The notes: generated by a model from the letters alone, not told the origin. DNA of 64,000 nt from Mycobacterium sp. Root135 (GCF_001426545.1 NZ_LMEZ01000005.1:643333-707332), one strand, 5' to 3'; positions 39,660-49,474 are shown, counted from the stretch's first letter. Translations and numbers: made by a program.

Positions 39660-40229
39660 CTAGACGTCCTTGACCGGTTCGATGCCCAGATCTCGGTAGG
39701 TGACCAGCGCCGCGAACGGCACGTTGCGACGGGCGAATCGGCCGGCGGCCACGTCGCCGCGGTCGACCATCGGGATGACACCGGTCACGACGGCACCCGC
39801 CGCGACGACGCGGTCGAATGCGATCTCGGTGGAGCCGCCGGTGCTGATGACGTCGTCGACCAGCAGGACACGCATGCCTGGCTCGATGCGGGTGCCCTCA
39901 ATCCACTGTTCGCGGCCGCGCTGCTTCTGCTCCTTGCGGACGGAGAACCACGCCTTGCCGGTCACCATCGCGATGCCGTGCGACAGAGGGTCCGCGCCCA
40001 TGGTGAGTCCGCCGACGGCGTCGAATTCGATCCCGGTCTGGACGGCGAGGTCGGCCACCGCACGGCTGACGATGGTCAGGCGCTCACCGGTGTTGATCGC
40101 GTTCTTGCCGTCGATGTAGTCGTGGCTCAGCTGGCCACTGGCCAGCCTGAACGGCTCCTCGCGGCGTTCGTAGCCACGGGTGCGAATCAGGTCGAAGGCG
40201 GCTTGCCAGGTCTCGGGGCGCTCGGACAC
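39660..40229 (-). CDS. Orotate phosphoribosyltransferase-like PRTase
   Basis: Protein of about 189 aa of the type I phosphoribosyltransferase fold. The PRPP loop MRVLLVDDVISTGGSTEIAFD is perfect; FRLASGQLSHDYIDGKNA and GGLTMGADPLSHGIAMVTGK match orotate PRTases. The usual PyrE is likely elsewhere, so this may be a second OPRT-like enzyme. GTG 40229 gives VSERPETW; an ATG at 40247 adds six residues. Neither has a clear ribosome site. Confidence 0.8.
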   Translation of the reverse strand: MSERPETWQAAFDLIRTRGYERREEPFRLASGQLSHDYIDGKNAINTGERLTIVSRAVADLAVQTGIEFDAVGGLTMGADPLSHGIAMVTGKAWFSVRKEQKQRGREQWIEGTRIEPGMRVLLVDDVISTGGSTEIAFDRVVAAGAVVTGVIPMVDRGDVAAGRFARRNVPFAALVTYRDLGIEPVKDV

Positions 40230-40275
40230 GCATAGATCGTATGGCACGGCTCGGATGGCACGGCTCGCGTGACGA

Positions 40276-41088
40276 TCAGCCTTCGCGCGCCCGCCGCGTC
40301 AGTTCCACCGTGGCGGCCCGCAGTTGGTCGGGGGAGTCGAGGCGTTCGGCGAAGCCGACGCGCGGGTAGGCCACGCCGCGCTCGGTGGTCACCTTGAGAT
40401 CGAGCCCGTAGCGGTCGACGCCGGTGCAGGTGGCCGCCGTGGTGTCCGGGTAGCCGCCGAGCGTCCTGGCCATCGCGGCCAAGGCGTCGGCGTGGTCGGC
40501 GTTGAGGTGCTCGATGGCACCCGCGGCGATCGGCTGAACCGAGTCGGGTTGCGCCGTCGCGTAGTCGGGTCCGGCGGCCGAGTCCATTCGCCCGTAGCCG
40601 CCGACCCAGCGGACCCTGTCGACCCGCAGCACCCACAGGGTGAAGTCGCTGTAGTCGACGTAGTACTTCGCCGCGGGAACGGCGTCGAGATGGGCTTGGC
40701 GGGCGGCTGCCAGCTCGTCGCCGGCCGGGCGTTCGACGACACCGGCCAGGGTGATGCGGGAGTTGGCGAGCGGATCGGTGTCGGTGGCCGCGGCGACGAT
40801 CGCGATGCTCGCCCGCGGATCGCCGGACAGGTTGCGGCCGTGCTCGGCGAGGTTGGAGACGCACAGCACCGGCGCGCCACCGAGCAGTCCGTAGGTGACG
40901 AACGACGCCCACGGATCACCGGTCGCCGTCAGCGAGGCCAGCGTGCCGGTGTTGGTCGACGCCGCGATCGTGCGGGCCTCCTCGGCGGCCGACGGTCGCG
41001 TCGTGTTGACGGCCGCGGTCAGCGGGGGCGGAATCGACGGCGCGTCGCCGGGATCGCCATGGTCGCGCAAGGTATCACCGGATGCCAC
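40276..41088 (-). CDS. HugZ-like protein (PPOX split barrel plus DUF2470)
   Basis: Protein of 270 aa. N-terminal split-barrel domain (ASLTATGDPWASFVTYGLL, LAEHGRNLSGDPRASIAI) and C-terminal DUF2470 domain beginning AIEHLNADHADALAAMARTLGGY, the same architecture as HugZ-type heme oxygenases. It could bind heme or flavin; the catalytic His equivalence cannot be checked here. GTG start at 41088. It is 46 nt from the PRTase gene on the same strand. Confidence 0.82.
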   Translation of the reverse strand: MASGDTLRDHGDPGDAPSIPPPLTAAVNTTRPSAAEEARTIAASTNTGTLASLTATGDPWASFVTYGLLGGAPVLCVSNLAEHGRNLSGDPRASIAIVAAATDTDPLANSRITLAGVVERPAGDELAAARQAHLDAVPAAKYYVDYSDFTLWVLRVDRVRWVGGYGRMDSAAGPDYATAQPDSVQPIAAGAIEHLNADHADALAAMARTLGGYPDTTAATCTGVDRYGLDLKVTTERGVAYPRVGFAERLDSPDQLRAATVELTRRAREG

Positions 41089-41258
41089 GTCCGAACCCTA
41101 CCGCCGCCCGGTAGCGGGTTTGCCTCGCCGGCTCTTGCACCAGTTCGCTGGGGTTCGCCGGCCACCTAAAGGTCGACGTCACAGCGGTGTGGTGTGAGAC
41201 AATCAGCCGACTGCATTTCGCCAGCTCAGGCGATAGGTGTAACTGAAACGAGAGGGTT

Positions 41259-42443
41259 GTGCCGAACGTCGTGATCCGAGTGTTGCTCGCCGGCGCTGCG
41301 CTGATTGCGGCGTTGCTGATGAGCGGCTTGGGGATGGGTGTGGCGGCCGCGGATCCGGAGGATCCGACCAACCCGACGGATCCCGGCACCGGTGGTGACC
41401 CGCCTACCTCCAGCGAACCCGAGCCGACGACGGGGCTGCCGTCGACCATTCCGCAGCCCAGCATCTTCGACATTCCGCAGACGATCGCCACGCAGCTGCG
41501 CGACATGTTCGGCAAACCCCTCAGCATCTTCGGAAACGGTCGGGTGCCTGGCACTCTGACCACCCCGGACGTCCCGACCGAGGGTGCGTCGACCGGCCGT
41601 AACCGCGACCGGCCGATCACCGGGAAGATCGAGCCGAAGACGGACCTCACCCCACCCTCGACCGCGCCGTCCCGGCGCACCATCAGCACCGTCGAGGTCA
41701 CGCTCCCCTTCACGCCGAAGATCACCGTTCCGGTGCCCTCGGTCCCCGTGCCCGGTTACGAGACCATGCGGTGGTCGCTCAACCTGACCGACCCCTACGC
41801 GGCCTACACGTCGGTCGGGCAGACCTTGAGCACCGTGAATTCGCTGCTGATGGACGCCTACGCGCCGTACGACCCGTTCCGCCCGCCTGCGCCCAAACCG
41901 CAGCCGACGTTCCGGACGATGCAGGAGGAGCCGTCGGTCGTCGACGTCGACGGCACCGGGGGCATCGTCCCGCTGTCGAACGGCTCCTCGGGTCTGCCCG
42001 TGCTGCAGGCCCCAGTGGTGGTCCCGCCGATCCGCATCGCGCCGCCGCCTCGTCCCGTTGGCGGCCCGCCGCCGCGTCCCATTGGCGGCCCGCCGCCGCG
42101 CCCGATCCGCGGCTCGGCCCCCGCGGGCGTGAAGGTCCTCGCGGCGGGTTCGGCGGGCGTGCGAGCTCCCGAGCTCAAGGGGTCCGTGGCCCAGACCGGA
42201 TCGATACCGACGGAGCAGATCACGCCCGCCGGATCGGCGTCGGCGTCCGGCATGGGGGCCTCGGCCCCGCGGCAGGGATACCCGCGCTACCTGCGCACGG
42301 CGCGCGCGAACGAGCTGGCGATGGTCGCGGTCCCTGGGCTCGCCGCACTCGTCGCCGTCACCTTCGGCGGCGGCGTCATCGGATACCGGCAGGCCAACTC
42401 CGGGCGCTACCTGCGAACCGACGCCGCGCGATTCCTGCAATGA
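41259..42443 (+). CDS. Secreted/anchored proline-rich envelope protein with 8-aa repeats
   Basis: Protein of 394 aa without a known domain. GTG at 41259 after GAGAGGG; signal peptide (LLAGAALIAALLMSGLGMGVAAA-DP), Pro/Thr-rich ectodomain, three tandem copies of GGPPPRPI (about residues 262-285), and a C-terminal TM (MVAVPGLAALVAVTFGGGVIGY) with a short cytoplasmic tail. Such architecture suggests a wall-spanning structural or assembly protein. Its stop overlaps the next start by ATGA, so the two are a coupled pair. Confidence 0.8.
   Translation: MPNVVIRVLLAGAALIAALLMSGLGMGVAAADPEDPTNPTDPGTGGDPPTSSEPEPTTGLPSTIPQPSIFDIPQTIATQLRDMFGKPLSIFGNGRVPGTLTTPDVPTEGASTGRNRDRPITGKIEPKTDLTPPSTAPSRRTISTVEVTLPFTPKITVPVPSVPVPGYETMRWSLNLTDPYAAYTSVGQTLSTVNSLLMDAYAPYDPFRPPAPKPQPTFRTMQEEPSVVDVDGTGGIVPLSNGSSGLPVLQAPVVVPPIRIAPPPRPVGGPPPRPIGGPPPRPIRGSAPAGVKVLAAGSAGVRAPELKGSVAQTGSIPTEQITPAGSASASGMGASAPRQGYPRYLRTARANELAMVAVPGLAALVAVTFGGGVIGYRQANSGRYLRTDAARFLQ
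42041..42113 (+). repeat. Three tandem 24-nt units encoding GGPPPRP(V/I)
   Basis: In-frame minisatellite inside the envelope-protein gene. The units differ at a few third positions and at the final residue, showing slight divergence; copy number may vary between strains. Confidence 0.8.
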
Positions 42444-42952
42444 GCTCGACCGCCGTCGACCCCGACGGGGTCGAGTGGAGCGTCCGGCGTCGTTGGTACC
42501 CGTGGCGTCGCGCGCTCTCGTTGCGCGATCTGTGGTCGTCGACCCCCGGTGGTAAGAAGGCCGCGAGCGAGGCGGACTCGACCGAACCCGAGGAGTCCGC
42601 CCTCCCGAAGAACTTCCTGCTGAAGGCGTTCTTCATCGTGGCTGCGGCGATCGTGTGGGTCGTCTACAGCATCGGCAAGTTGCTCTTCTACACCGCGGTG
42701 GTCGTCCTGTTCCTCGTCGGCTCGATCGTCGAGCTGGCCGTGGCGCTGGTCGTCATGCCAATCGCGTTGCTGCTCAGAGTCATTGGGCAAAGTCGTTGGC
42801 CCGTCGAGATCGGGCGTCAAGGTGAACACGTCCTGACCCGCCACGCCGAGGACTTCGCTGCGGCGGGGGAACTGCGCGACGGCCTGCTCACCGACATCGG
42901 GCGCGGTCTGCTGCCCGTCGCCGAGAAGGTCCCGTCGGCTGATTCAAAGTGA
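42440..42952 (+). CDS. Membrane protein of unknown function
   Basis: Protein of 170 aa: basic-aromatic N-terminus (WSVRRRWYPWRRALSLRDLW), two or three TM helices (residues about 58-115, FLLKAFFIVAAAIVWVVYSI onwards) and a soluble C-terminal part (WPVEIGRQGEHVLTRHAEDF). Start ATG overlaps the preceding stop by 4 nt. Not recognised further; a partner of the proline-rich protein is likely. Confidence 0.78.
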   Translation: MSSTAVDPDGVEWSVRRRWYPWRRALSLRDLWSSTPGGKKAASEADSTEPEESALPKNFLLKAFFIVAAAIVWVVYSIGKLLFYTAVVVLFLVGSIVELAVALVVMPIALLLRVIGQSRWPVEIGRQGEHVLTRHAEDFAAAGELRDGLLTDIGRGLLPVAEKVPSADSK

Positions 42953-42978
42953 CTGGTCGTGGGTAGCTTTGAAGACTG

Positions 42979-44268
42979 ATGACTGAGGCGATGAACCTTC
43001 CGTTCGACCAATGGCTCCCGACGCAGCGGTGGTACGCGGGTCGGGGCCGCGAACTCTCCACGGTGCAGGCGGGTGAGGTGGTCCCGCTGCGGGGCGATCT
43101 CGACTTGGTGTTGCTCGACGTCGAGTTCACCGACGGCACGTCGCACCGCTACCAACAGCTGGTCCGCTGGGACGGTGAACTGGGTGCCGCGACGATCGGC
43201 TCGTCGGGCGTGCACACCGGCTACGACGCCCTCTACGACCCGGCCGCGGCCAAGTTCCTGCTGTCGCTGATCGACGAATCCGCCACCGTCGGCCCACTGC
43301 GCTTCGTCAAGGAGCCGGGCGTCGAATTGCCACTGCACCTCGACGGTCGGGTCATCGGTGCCGAGCAGAGCAACACCAGCGTGGTCTTCGGTGACGCCGC
43401 CATGTTCAAGGTGTTCCGTCGCGTCACACCCGGCGTCAACCCCGACATCGAGCTGAATCGCGAGCTGGCCCGCGCGGGCAATCCGCACGTGGCCCGGCTG
43501 CTCGGCTCGTTCGAGACGACCTTCGACGGCGAGTCGTACTCGCTGGGCATGGTGACCGAGTTCGCCGCCAACTCCTCCGAGGGCTGGGACATGGCCACCG
43601 CGAGCACGCGGGACCTGGCAGGCACCGGCGCGGACTTCGCCGGCGAGTCCTACCGCCTCGGTGAGGCCGTCGCCTCCGTGCACCAGACGTTGGCCGCGGC
43701 GCTGGGCACCGAGCAGCAGCCGTTTCCCGTCGACGCGCTTCTCGAGCGGTTGAACGCGGTGGCATCGATGGTGCCCGCCGTCGAGCAGTACCGGGATGCG
43801 ATCGAGGAGCGCTATCGGAAGCTGGCCGGCGAGTCGCAGACCGTGCAGCGCGTGCACGGCGACCTGCACCTCGGCCAGGTTCTGCGCACGCCGGAGCGAT
43901 GGTTGGTCATCGACTTCGAAGGCGAGCCAGGGCAACCGCTCGAGGAACGCCGCAGGCCGGACTCGGCGTTGAGAGACGTCGCGGGCGTGCTGCGGTCCTA
44001 CGAGTACGCGGCCTACCAACGGCTGGTCGACGGTTCCGAGCGCGACGACGAGCTGGCCGCGCTGGCCAGTGCGTGGGCCGGTCGCAACTGTGCGTCCTTC
44101 TGCGACGGGTACACCGCCGCGGCCGGTCACGATCCGCGGGACTCCGGCGGGACGCTCGCCGCGTATGAACTCGACAAGGCGGTCTACGAGGCCGGTTATG
44201 AGGCCAGGTACCGCCCGACCTGGTTGCCCATCCCGATGGCGTCGATCGCCCGGCTGGTGGGCGGCTAG
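42979..44268 (+). CDS. mak: Maltokinase
   Basis: ATP-dependent kinase of 429 aa forming maltose 1-phosphate for GlgE-type alpha-glucan synthesis. The mycobacterial Mak opening [20 protein letters not shown] and the aminoglycoside-kinase-like catalytic core [14 protein letters not shown] and [24 protein letters not shown] (HxD and DFE-type motifs) are present. In M. tuberculosis mak follows treS; here the upstream gene is a membrane protein and treS is not in the window. Its stop overlaps the convergent glycoside hydrolase stop by 3 nt. Confidence 0.94.
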   Translation: MTEAMNLPFDQWLPTQRWYAGRGRELSTVQAGEVVPLRGDLDLVLLDVEFTDGTSHRYQQLVRWDGELGAATIGSSGVHTGYDALYDPAAAKFLLSLIDESATVGPLRFVKEPGVELPLHLDGRVIGAEQSNTSVVFGDAAMFKVFRRVTPGVNPDIELNRELARAGNPHVARLLGSFETTFDGESYSLGMVTEFAANSSEGWDMATASTRDLAGTGADFAGESYRLGEAVASVHQTLAAALGTEQQPFPVDALLERLNAVASMVPAVEQYRDAIEERYRKLAGESQTVQRVHGDLHLGQVLRTPERWLVIDFEGEPGQPLEERRRPDSALRDVAGVLRSYEYAAYQRLVDGSERDDELAALASAWAGRNCASFCDGYTAAAGHDPRDSGGTLAAYELDKAVYEAGYEARYRPTWLPIPMASIARLVGG

Positions 44269-45353
44269 GCGAGCGCCGCGACGGCCGCCTGCGCGGGCTT
44301 CGGGGTCCAATCCGAGCGGTACAGGCCGAACGTGTCGTCGGGGTTGCCGCTGCCGGTGTTGCGGTCACGGGTGGTGTAGACGTAGGCCGGTCCGGCGTAC
44401 GAGAGCGTGCGCCACTTGGAGAGGAAGTCCGTCAGGTACGCCGCCTGGGTGCCCTCGTCGACGCTGGAGGTCGGCTCGCCGTACTCGGTGGCCCAGATCT
44501 TCTTGCCGCCGTCGCCGTTGGCCGCCATCCGGTCGTGGATCGCGCCCACCTGCAGCAGTGGCGAGTTCGGCAGGTTGCCTCCAGCGGAGAACATCGTCGT
44601 GTACTGGTACGGGTGATAGGACAGCGCGTCGAAGGAGCCCTTCGCACCTGCGGCGTACATCTGCTCGACGAACGTCACGGGGTCCATCGTCAGCGCGAAG
44701 AACGCCACCACGGCGCCGACGACGCCGCCGACGACGAGCGCCGACGGGTCGGCGCCCTTGATCTTGGGGTAGGCCGCCTTGAGGAGTCCGGCGTACACGG
44801 CGGGCTCTGGTCCCTGCGGGCCGGACGTCCACGACATCACGGCGTTGGGCTCGTTCCAGATCTCATAGGCCGCCACCCGGCCGCGGAAGTGGCTGGCCGT
44901 CGCCGCGGCGAAGTCGCCGTACGCGCCCGCCGAGGCCGGCGGGCTGGAGACGGCGGGCAGTCCCGGTGCGACGGCCCACCCGGGCGACGACACCAGCGTG
45001 CCGAGCACCGACATTCCGCGCGCGTTGGCGGCGTTGACGATCAGGTCGGTCTGGCCGAAGTCGAACTGACCGGGGTTGGGCTCCATGCCCGCCCACGGCA
45101 TCATCACGCGGACGTTGCGGATGCCGGTGGCCGTCATCAGGTCGAAGGTGCGGTTCACGTCGTCGGGTGACATGCCGTAGATGTCGGAGTCGGAGATACC
45201 TACGGTGCTGGCCGAGGTGTTGATCGACGCCGTCTCGACGAACGGGATGGTGCGTGCCGTGGGTTGCCACCCGAATGCGGCGGTCGCCGACACGGCGGTG
45301 ACGGTCGCCACCGCGGCGATCGTCTTGAAGATGTTGCGCACGCTATCCCCCAT
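44265..45353 (-). CDS. Secreted glycoside hydrolase (clan GH-A, cellulase/GH39-like)
   Basis: Exported protein of 362 aa with an N-terminal signal ([21 protein letters not shown]). The TIM-barrel has the acid/base Glu168 in YEIWNEPN and the nucleophile Glu290 in WATEYGEP, in the clan GH-A pattern. [20 protein letters not shown] and LSYHPYQY are further family segments. It probably acts on cell-wall or capsule glycans; a link with the alpha-glucan gene next door is possible but unproven. Confidence 0.87.
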   Translation of the reverse strand: MGDSVRNIFKTIAAVATVTAVSATAAFGWQPTARTIPFVETASINTSASTVGISDSDIYGMSPDDVNRTFDLMTATGIRNVRVMMPWAGMEPNPGQFDFGQTDLIVNAANARGMSVLGTLVSSPGWAVAPGLPAVSSPPASAGAYGDFAAATASHFRGRVAAYEIWNEPNAVMSWTSGPQGPEPAVYAGLLKAAYPKIKGADPSALVVGGVVGAVVAFFALTMDPVTFVEQMYAAGAKGSFDALSYHPYQYTTMFSAGGNLPNSPLLQVGAIHDRMAANGDGGKKIWATEYGEPTSSVDEGTQAAYLTDFLSKWRTLSYAGPAYVYTTRDRNTGSGNPDDTFGLYRSDWTPKPAQAAVAALA

Positions 45354-45447
45354 CTTGGGCCGAGCTTCGGCACCTCGAACCTAACAAAGAGCTGTGTACT
45401 AGGGGTTTCGTCGTCAACCCGGTGGAGCGTTACCGCGAAGGGTCCGC

Positions 45448-45462
45448 AGCGGTCTCACCGCT
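45448..45462. promoter_or_regulatory. Inverted repeat AGCGGT-CTC-ACCGCT upstream of the GT39 gene
   Basis: Perfect 6-3-6 dyad in the 152-nt divergent region between the glycoside hydrolase and the GT39 gene, 43 nt before the chosen GTG start. Possible operator; no regulator assigned. Confidence 0.3.
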
Positions 45463-45505
45463 CCTTCACAGGTTGGCCGAATGTCGGGATGCCTCACTGT
45501 CAGGT

Positions 45506-47437
45506 GTGACGTACACGCTGAGGCCCCTGCCGGTCCTCGCCCCCGAGCGCGCGCCGCGACGGGCGCGGATCGTCACCGGGGACCGGGTTCGCCTCGGGCT
45601 CCTCCTCGTCGGCACGGCGGTCCTCTACCTGTGGAACGTCACGATCAACGGCATGGCCAACCAGTACTACGCGGCGGCCGCCCAGGCGGGTTCGCGCGAC
45701 TGGGAGGCCTTGCTGTTCGGTTCGCTCGACGCCAACAACTTCATCACCGTCGACAAGCCGCCTCTGTCGCAGTGGGTGATGGGGCTTTCGGGGCAGCTGT
45801 TCGGTTTCGGCAGCGCCAGCATGCTCGTCCCGGAGGCGCTGATGGCGGTCGGCGCCGTCGCCCTGCTGTACGGCGCGGTCCGTCGGATCAGCGGACCGGG
45901 GGCCGGCTTGCTCGCAGGCGCGACGTTGGCGGTGACGCCGGTCGCGGTGCTCATGTTCCGCTTCAACGATCCCGACGCCGCGATGGTGCTTCTGATGACG
46001 GCGGCGGCCTACTGCACCGTGCGGTCGCTGGAGCGCGGGTCGGGAAGGTGGTTGGCGGGCGCCGGGGTGGCATTGGGATTCGCGTTCCTCGCCAAGATGC
46101 TCGAGGGTGCCTTGGTGATGCCGGCGCTGGCCAGCGCCTATCTGGTCGCCGCTCCGATCCGGTTGCGCGCCAGACTGTTACACCTGCTGGGTGCGGCCGC
46201 GGCGTTCGTGCTGTCGGCCGGCTGGTTCGTGGTGTTGACGATGGTGTGGCCCGCGAGCTCGCGACCGTACATCGCCGGGTCGACGGACAACGACTTCATG
46301 AACCTGGTGCTCGGATACAACGGGGTGGCAAGGGTTTTGGGGCACGGTCACTCGGTTGGCAGTGTGATCGCCGGCCGCGAGATCGGAACGGCGACCATCG
46401 GCGGTGTCGGCGGCCACCCGCAGGGGTTGAGGCGGCTGGTGTCCGGCGAGTTTGGCTTCGAGATCGGGTGGCTGGTACCGGCCGCGCTCCTGGCGACGGT
46501 GTTGACCGTCGCCCTGCGGGGCAGGGCTCCGAGGACGGATCCGGTGCGCGCCGGTGCGGTGCTGTTCGGTGGATGGTTCCTGGTCGACGGTGTGGTGCTG
46601 AGCTTCATGCACGGCACCATCCACGCCTACTACAGCCTGTCGATCGCACCCCCGGTCGCGGCGATCTTCGCCATCGGGGTGTCCCAGGCCTGGTTGCGTC
46701 GCGAAAGCCTGTGGAGCCGAATCGCTCTCGCCGTCACCCTGCTGACCGCCGGGCTGTGGGGGTGGTGGCTGCTCGGCGGCAGCGCGGTGTCGTCGCCGGT
46801 GCTGCGGTGGGGCGTCTTCGCCGTGACGACGCTGGCGTCGACGGCGCTGCTCTGGTCGTGGGCCCGAGGTCGGGGCGGGCGACGGTTCGTCGCGCCCGCC
46901 CTTCTGACCGCCGCGTTGGTCGGAGCCCTTGGCGGGCCAGCCGCCTTCTCGGTCGCGACCGTCGCCACGCCGCATCAGGGCATCGGGCCGTCGGTTGGCC
47001 CGCCTGGCAGGGGATACCTTGGCGGCCGCACGCTGAGCAACCCTCGCCTCGACGCGCTTCTCGAGGCGACCGACACGCCGTGGTCGGCGGCCGTCGACCG
47101 GTCGACGGCCGCTGCCGGCCTCGAATTGGCAACTGGCACCGCGGTTATGGCGATCGGAGGGTTCTCCGGCACCGACCCCACTCCGACGCTGCAGCAGTTT
47201 CAAGACGACGTCGCCAAGCACCGGGTGGCGTACTACCTCGCGACGGGGAGTCCTGCGCGCACCAACGACGCCGTCCGCGGCGACAAGAAGGGCGAGTTTG
47301 GGCCGTCGGTCCATTCCGACATTCAGCGTTGGGTCCGCAGCCAGTTTCCGGCCGTGACGGTCGGCGGTGTCACGGCCTACGACCTGCTGGCGCCGGGGCG
47401 GGCGGGGCTATCTGACGAGGCGCCGCAACAGCGATGA
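45506..47437 (+). CDS. Glycosyltransferase family 39 (ArnT/PMT-like) membrane protein
   Basis: Polytopic enzyme of about 643 aa using a polyprenyl-phosphate sugar donor on the outer side of the membrane. The N-terminal catalytic loop contains AAAAQAGSRDWEALLFGSLD and FITVDKPPLSQWVMGLSGQL (DKPP motif), followed by about eleven TM helices and a C-terminal soluble domain ending VGGVTAYDLL. GTG 45506 (VTYTLRPLPVLAPERAPRRAR) is chosen; an in-frame start at 45422 adds 28 residues of poor coding character. Its end overlaps the ABC-2 permease gene by 30 nt. Confidence 0.88.
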   Translation: MTYTLRPLPVLAPERAPRRARIVTGDRVRLGLLLVGTAVLYLWNVTINGMANQYYAAAAQAGSRDWEALLFGSLDANNFITVDKPPLSQWVMGLSGQLFGFGSASMLVPEALMAVGAVALLYGAVRRISGPGAGLLAGATLAVTPVAVLMFRFNDPDAAMVLLMTAAAYCTVRSLERGSGRWLAGAGVALGFAFLAKMLEGALVMPALASAYLVAAPIRLRARLLHLLGAAAAFVLSAGWFVVLTMVWPASSRPYIAGSTDNDFMNLVLGYNGVARVLGHGHSVGSVIAGREIGTATIGGVGGHPQGLRRLVSGEFGFEIGWLVPAALLATVLTVALRGRAPRTDPVRAGAVLFGGWFLVDGVVLSFMHGTIHAYYSLSIAPPVAAIFAIGVSQAWLRRESLWSRIALAVTLLTAGLWGWWLLGGSAVSSPVLRWGVFAVTTLASTALLWSWARGRGGRRFVAPALLTAALVGALGGPAAFSVATVATPHQGIGPSVGPPGRGYLGGRTLSNPRLDALLEATDTPWSAAVDRSTAAAGLELATGTAVMAIGGFSGTDPTPTLQQFQDDVAKHRVAYYLATGSPARTNDAVRGDKKGEFGPSVHSDIQRWVRSQFPAVTVGGVTAYDLLAPGRAGLSDEAPQQR

Positions 47438-48244
47438 CGCGGTGAAGACGCCGAGCGCGGCGGCCACCAGCAGGACGCCGACGTCGAGCAGGGTGTTGCC
47501 CGGCGTGCCGAGCAGCAGTGCCCGCAGCGCGTTGACCTCGTAGCTCAGTGGGTTCACCGCGGAGAGCCAGCGCAGCCACTGCGGCATCACCTCCACGGGG
47601 TAGAGCGCGTTCGACGCGAAGAACAACGGCATCGTGATGGCCTGTCCGATGCCCATCAGCCGGTCCCGGTTGCGCACCAGGCCAGCCAGCGTCATCGACA
47701 GACACGCGAAGAACGCGGACCCGAGCACCACCACGGCCATGGCCCCGAGGATGCGAATGGGGTTGGCGGTCAGGTGGATTCCCATCAGGTAGGCGATCAC
47801 CATGACACCGACGACCTGTGCGACCGACCGCACGCCCGCCGCGAACGCCTTGCCCGTGATGAGCGCCGACGCGGGCGCCGGGGTGACCATCAGCTTGGCG
47901 AGGATGCCTGCGTCACGGTCCCACACGATCTGGATGCCGTAGAAGATCGAGATGAACAGCGCCGACTGCGCGATGATGCCTGGCGCGAGGAAGGCCAGGT
48001 ACGGCACGTTCCCGGTGTCGATGACGTGCAGTCGGGAGAACGTCTGCCCGAAGATCAACAGCCACAGCGCGGGCTGCACCATGCGGGTGACCAGTTCGCT
48101 GCGGTCGTGGCTGAGCTTCTGCAACTCGACGAGCGCGAACGCGCCCATGCGGCGCAACAGTCCGCACGTGCGCCGGATGCCGCGCGGCGCCCGGATCAGT
48201 TCAACTGGCACGGCGCGCAGCCCTTCTGCTGGAACGGATTTCAC
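47408..48244 (-). CDS. ABC-2 type exporter permease (DrrB-like)
   Basis: Membrane protein of 278 aa with six TM helices; family segments GILAKLMVTPAPASALITGKAFA and ITMPLFFASNALYPVEVMPQWLRWLSAVNPLSYEVNALRALL are typical of daunorubicin-type exporters. Start GTG 48244 lies inside the ATPase gene (44-nt overlap), showing translational coupling. Together with the ATPase it forms an efflux pump for drugs or lipids. Confidence 0.92.
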   Translation of the reverse strand: MKSVPAEGLRAVPVELIRAPRGIRRTCGLLRRMGAFALVELQKLSHDRSELVTRMVQPALWLLIFGQTFSRLHVIDTGNVPYLAFLAPGIIAQSALFISIFYGIQIVWDRDAGILAKLMVTPAPASALITGKAFAAGVRSVAQVVGVMVIAYLMGIHLTANPIRILGAMAVVVLGSAFFACLSMTLAGLVRNRDRLMGIGQAITMPLFFASNALYPVEVMPQWLRWLSAVNPLSYEVNALRALLLGTPGNTLLDVGVLLVAAALGVFTASSLLRRLVR

Positions 48245-49025
48245 CGAGGTGGCGGCGCGCAGTACCTGCGGTCAAGTCAGACCCCGCGTAATGGCGGAAC
48301 ACGTCTTCGAGCGTCGCGTCGGGGGAGGCGTCGGAGCTCAGCGCGGACTTCAGGTCGTGCGGTGAGCCGACGGCCTGCAGCACGCCGTGGTGCATGAGCG
48401 CGACGCGGTCGCACAGCGCGTCGGCCTCCTCCATGTAGTGGGTGGTCAGCAGCACGGTCATGCCGTACTCGGCCTGCATGTCGGCCACCTGTGACCAGAC
48501 TCCGTCGCGGGCAATGGGATCCAGGCCAACCGTCGGCTCGTCGAGAATCAGCAGCGACGGCCGGTTCACCAGCGCCTGGGCGAGCTCCAGTCGGCGCACC
48601 ATGCCGCCGGAGTACGTGCCTGCGAGATTCTCGGCCACGTCCAGCAGCTGCATGGCCGACAGTGCCTCGTCGACCCGCGCCCTGCGCTGCTTGCGGGGAA
48701 CGTCGTAGAGCCGGGCGAACAGGTCGACGTTCTGCCTGCCCGTCAAGGCGGACTCGATCGAGAGTTGTTGTGGCACATAGCCGAGGTTGTGACGGATGTC
48801 CATGGTGTCGCGCCGGGCGTCGAGCCCGAAGATGCGCACCTCGCCGTGCTGGACGGGCGTGAGCGTGGTGAGCACCCGGACCACCGAGGTCTTGCCAGCG
48901 CCATTGGGGCCGAGCAGGCCGAGCGTCTCGCCGGCCTGAACCTCGAGGGTCACGTCGTCGACCGCGGTGAAGTCGCCGTAGCGGTGAGTCAGGTTGCGGC
49001 ATTCGATCGCCGGTGTGGTGGTCAT
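48201..49025 (-). CDS. ABC exporter ATP-binding protein (DrrA-like)
   Basis: ATPase of 274 aa: Walker A GPNGAGKTSVV, signature YSGGMVRRLELAQAL, Walker B LLILDEPTVGLDP, switch His TTHYMEEAD, and a DrrA-like tail. Start ATG at 49025 after GAGGAGGAAGT overlaps the MarR gene by ATGA. It powers the downstream permease. Confidence 0.94.
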   Translation of the reverse strand: MTTTPAIECRNLTHRYGDFTAVDDVTLEVQAGETLGLLGPNGAGKTSVVRVLTTLTPVQHGEVRIFGLDARRDTMDIRHNLGYVPQQLSIESALTGRQNVDLFARLYDVPRKQRRARVDEALSAMQLLDVAENLAGTYSGGMVRRLELAQALVNRPSLLILDEPTVGLDPIARDGVWSQVADMQAEYGMTVLLTTHYMEEADALCDRVALMHHGVLQAVGSPHDLKSALSSDASPDATLEDVFRHYAGSDLTAGTARRHLGEIRSSRRAARRAS

Positions 49026-49474
49026 ACTTCCTCCTCGTGCAGCAGACGGGTGACCTCGGCCAGCACCGTCAGGCCGTCGTGCAGGCGCTCGCGTTGGTCG
49101 GGCTCCAAGCGGGACAGCACGGCGCCGAGCGCGGCCCTGCGGACGGCTCGGGATTCGTCGGCGACGCGCTGGGCTGACTCGGTGAGCCGAAGCCGGCCGA
49201 CGCGCCTGTCGTCGGGGTCGGCGGTGCGCATCAACAGCCCGTCGGCGCAGAGTCGCGACACCAGGGTGGACGCGGTGTTGGGGGCCAAGCCAAGTTCGGC
49301 GGCGGCGTGGCGCACCGCGATGTCGGGTTGGCGACCGACCAGCCTCAGCAGCTCGGCCTGCGATTCGGGAAGCCCGGAGCCGATGCGCGGACCCCCGCCC
49401 GATCGGCGAACCTGCCTGCGGAAGCGCCCCGCAGTCGCGAGGAGCTCGGCCGCGAGGTCGGTGCTGGTGTGCAT
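49022..49474 (-). CDS. MarR family regulator of the DrrAB-type exporter
   Basis: Winged-helix protein of 150 aa: VRHAAAELGLAPNTASTLVSRLCADGLL is the recognition HTH and DDRRVGRLRLTESAQ the wing. First gene of the marR-ATPase-permease operon, overlapping the ATPase start by 4 nt. A perfect 19-bp palindrome 11-29 nt before its ATG is almost certainly its own operator, giving autorepression and induction of the pump by a ligand. Confidence 0.93.
   Translation of the reverse strand: MHTSTDLAAELLATAGRFRRQVRRSGGGPRIGSGLPESQAELLRLVGRQPDIAVRHAAAELGLAPNTASTLVSRLCADGLLMRTADPDDRRVGRLRLTESAQRVADESRAVRRAALGAVLSRLEPDQRERLHDGLTVLAEVTRLLHEEEV

Noticed and set aside
41098..41114. Terminator hairpin (CTACCG/CGGTAG) upstream of the HugZ-like gene
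   Set aside because: Only a 6-bp stem, and located 5' of both divergent genes, so not terminating either.
42041..42113. CRISPR-like repeat
   Set aside because: The repeats are contiguous, in frame and encode GGPPPRPI; there are no spacers.
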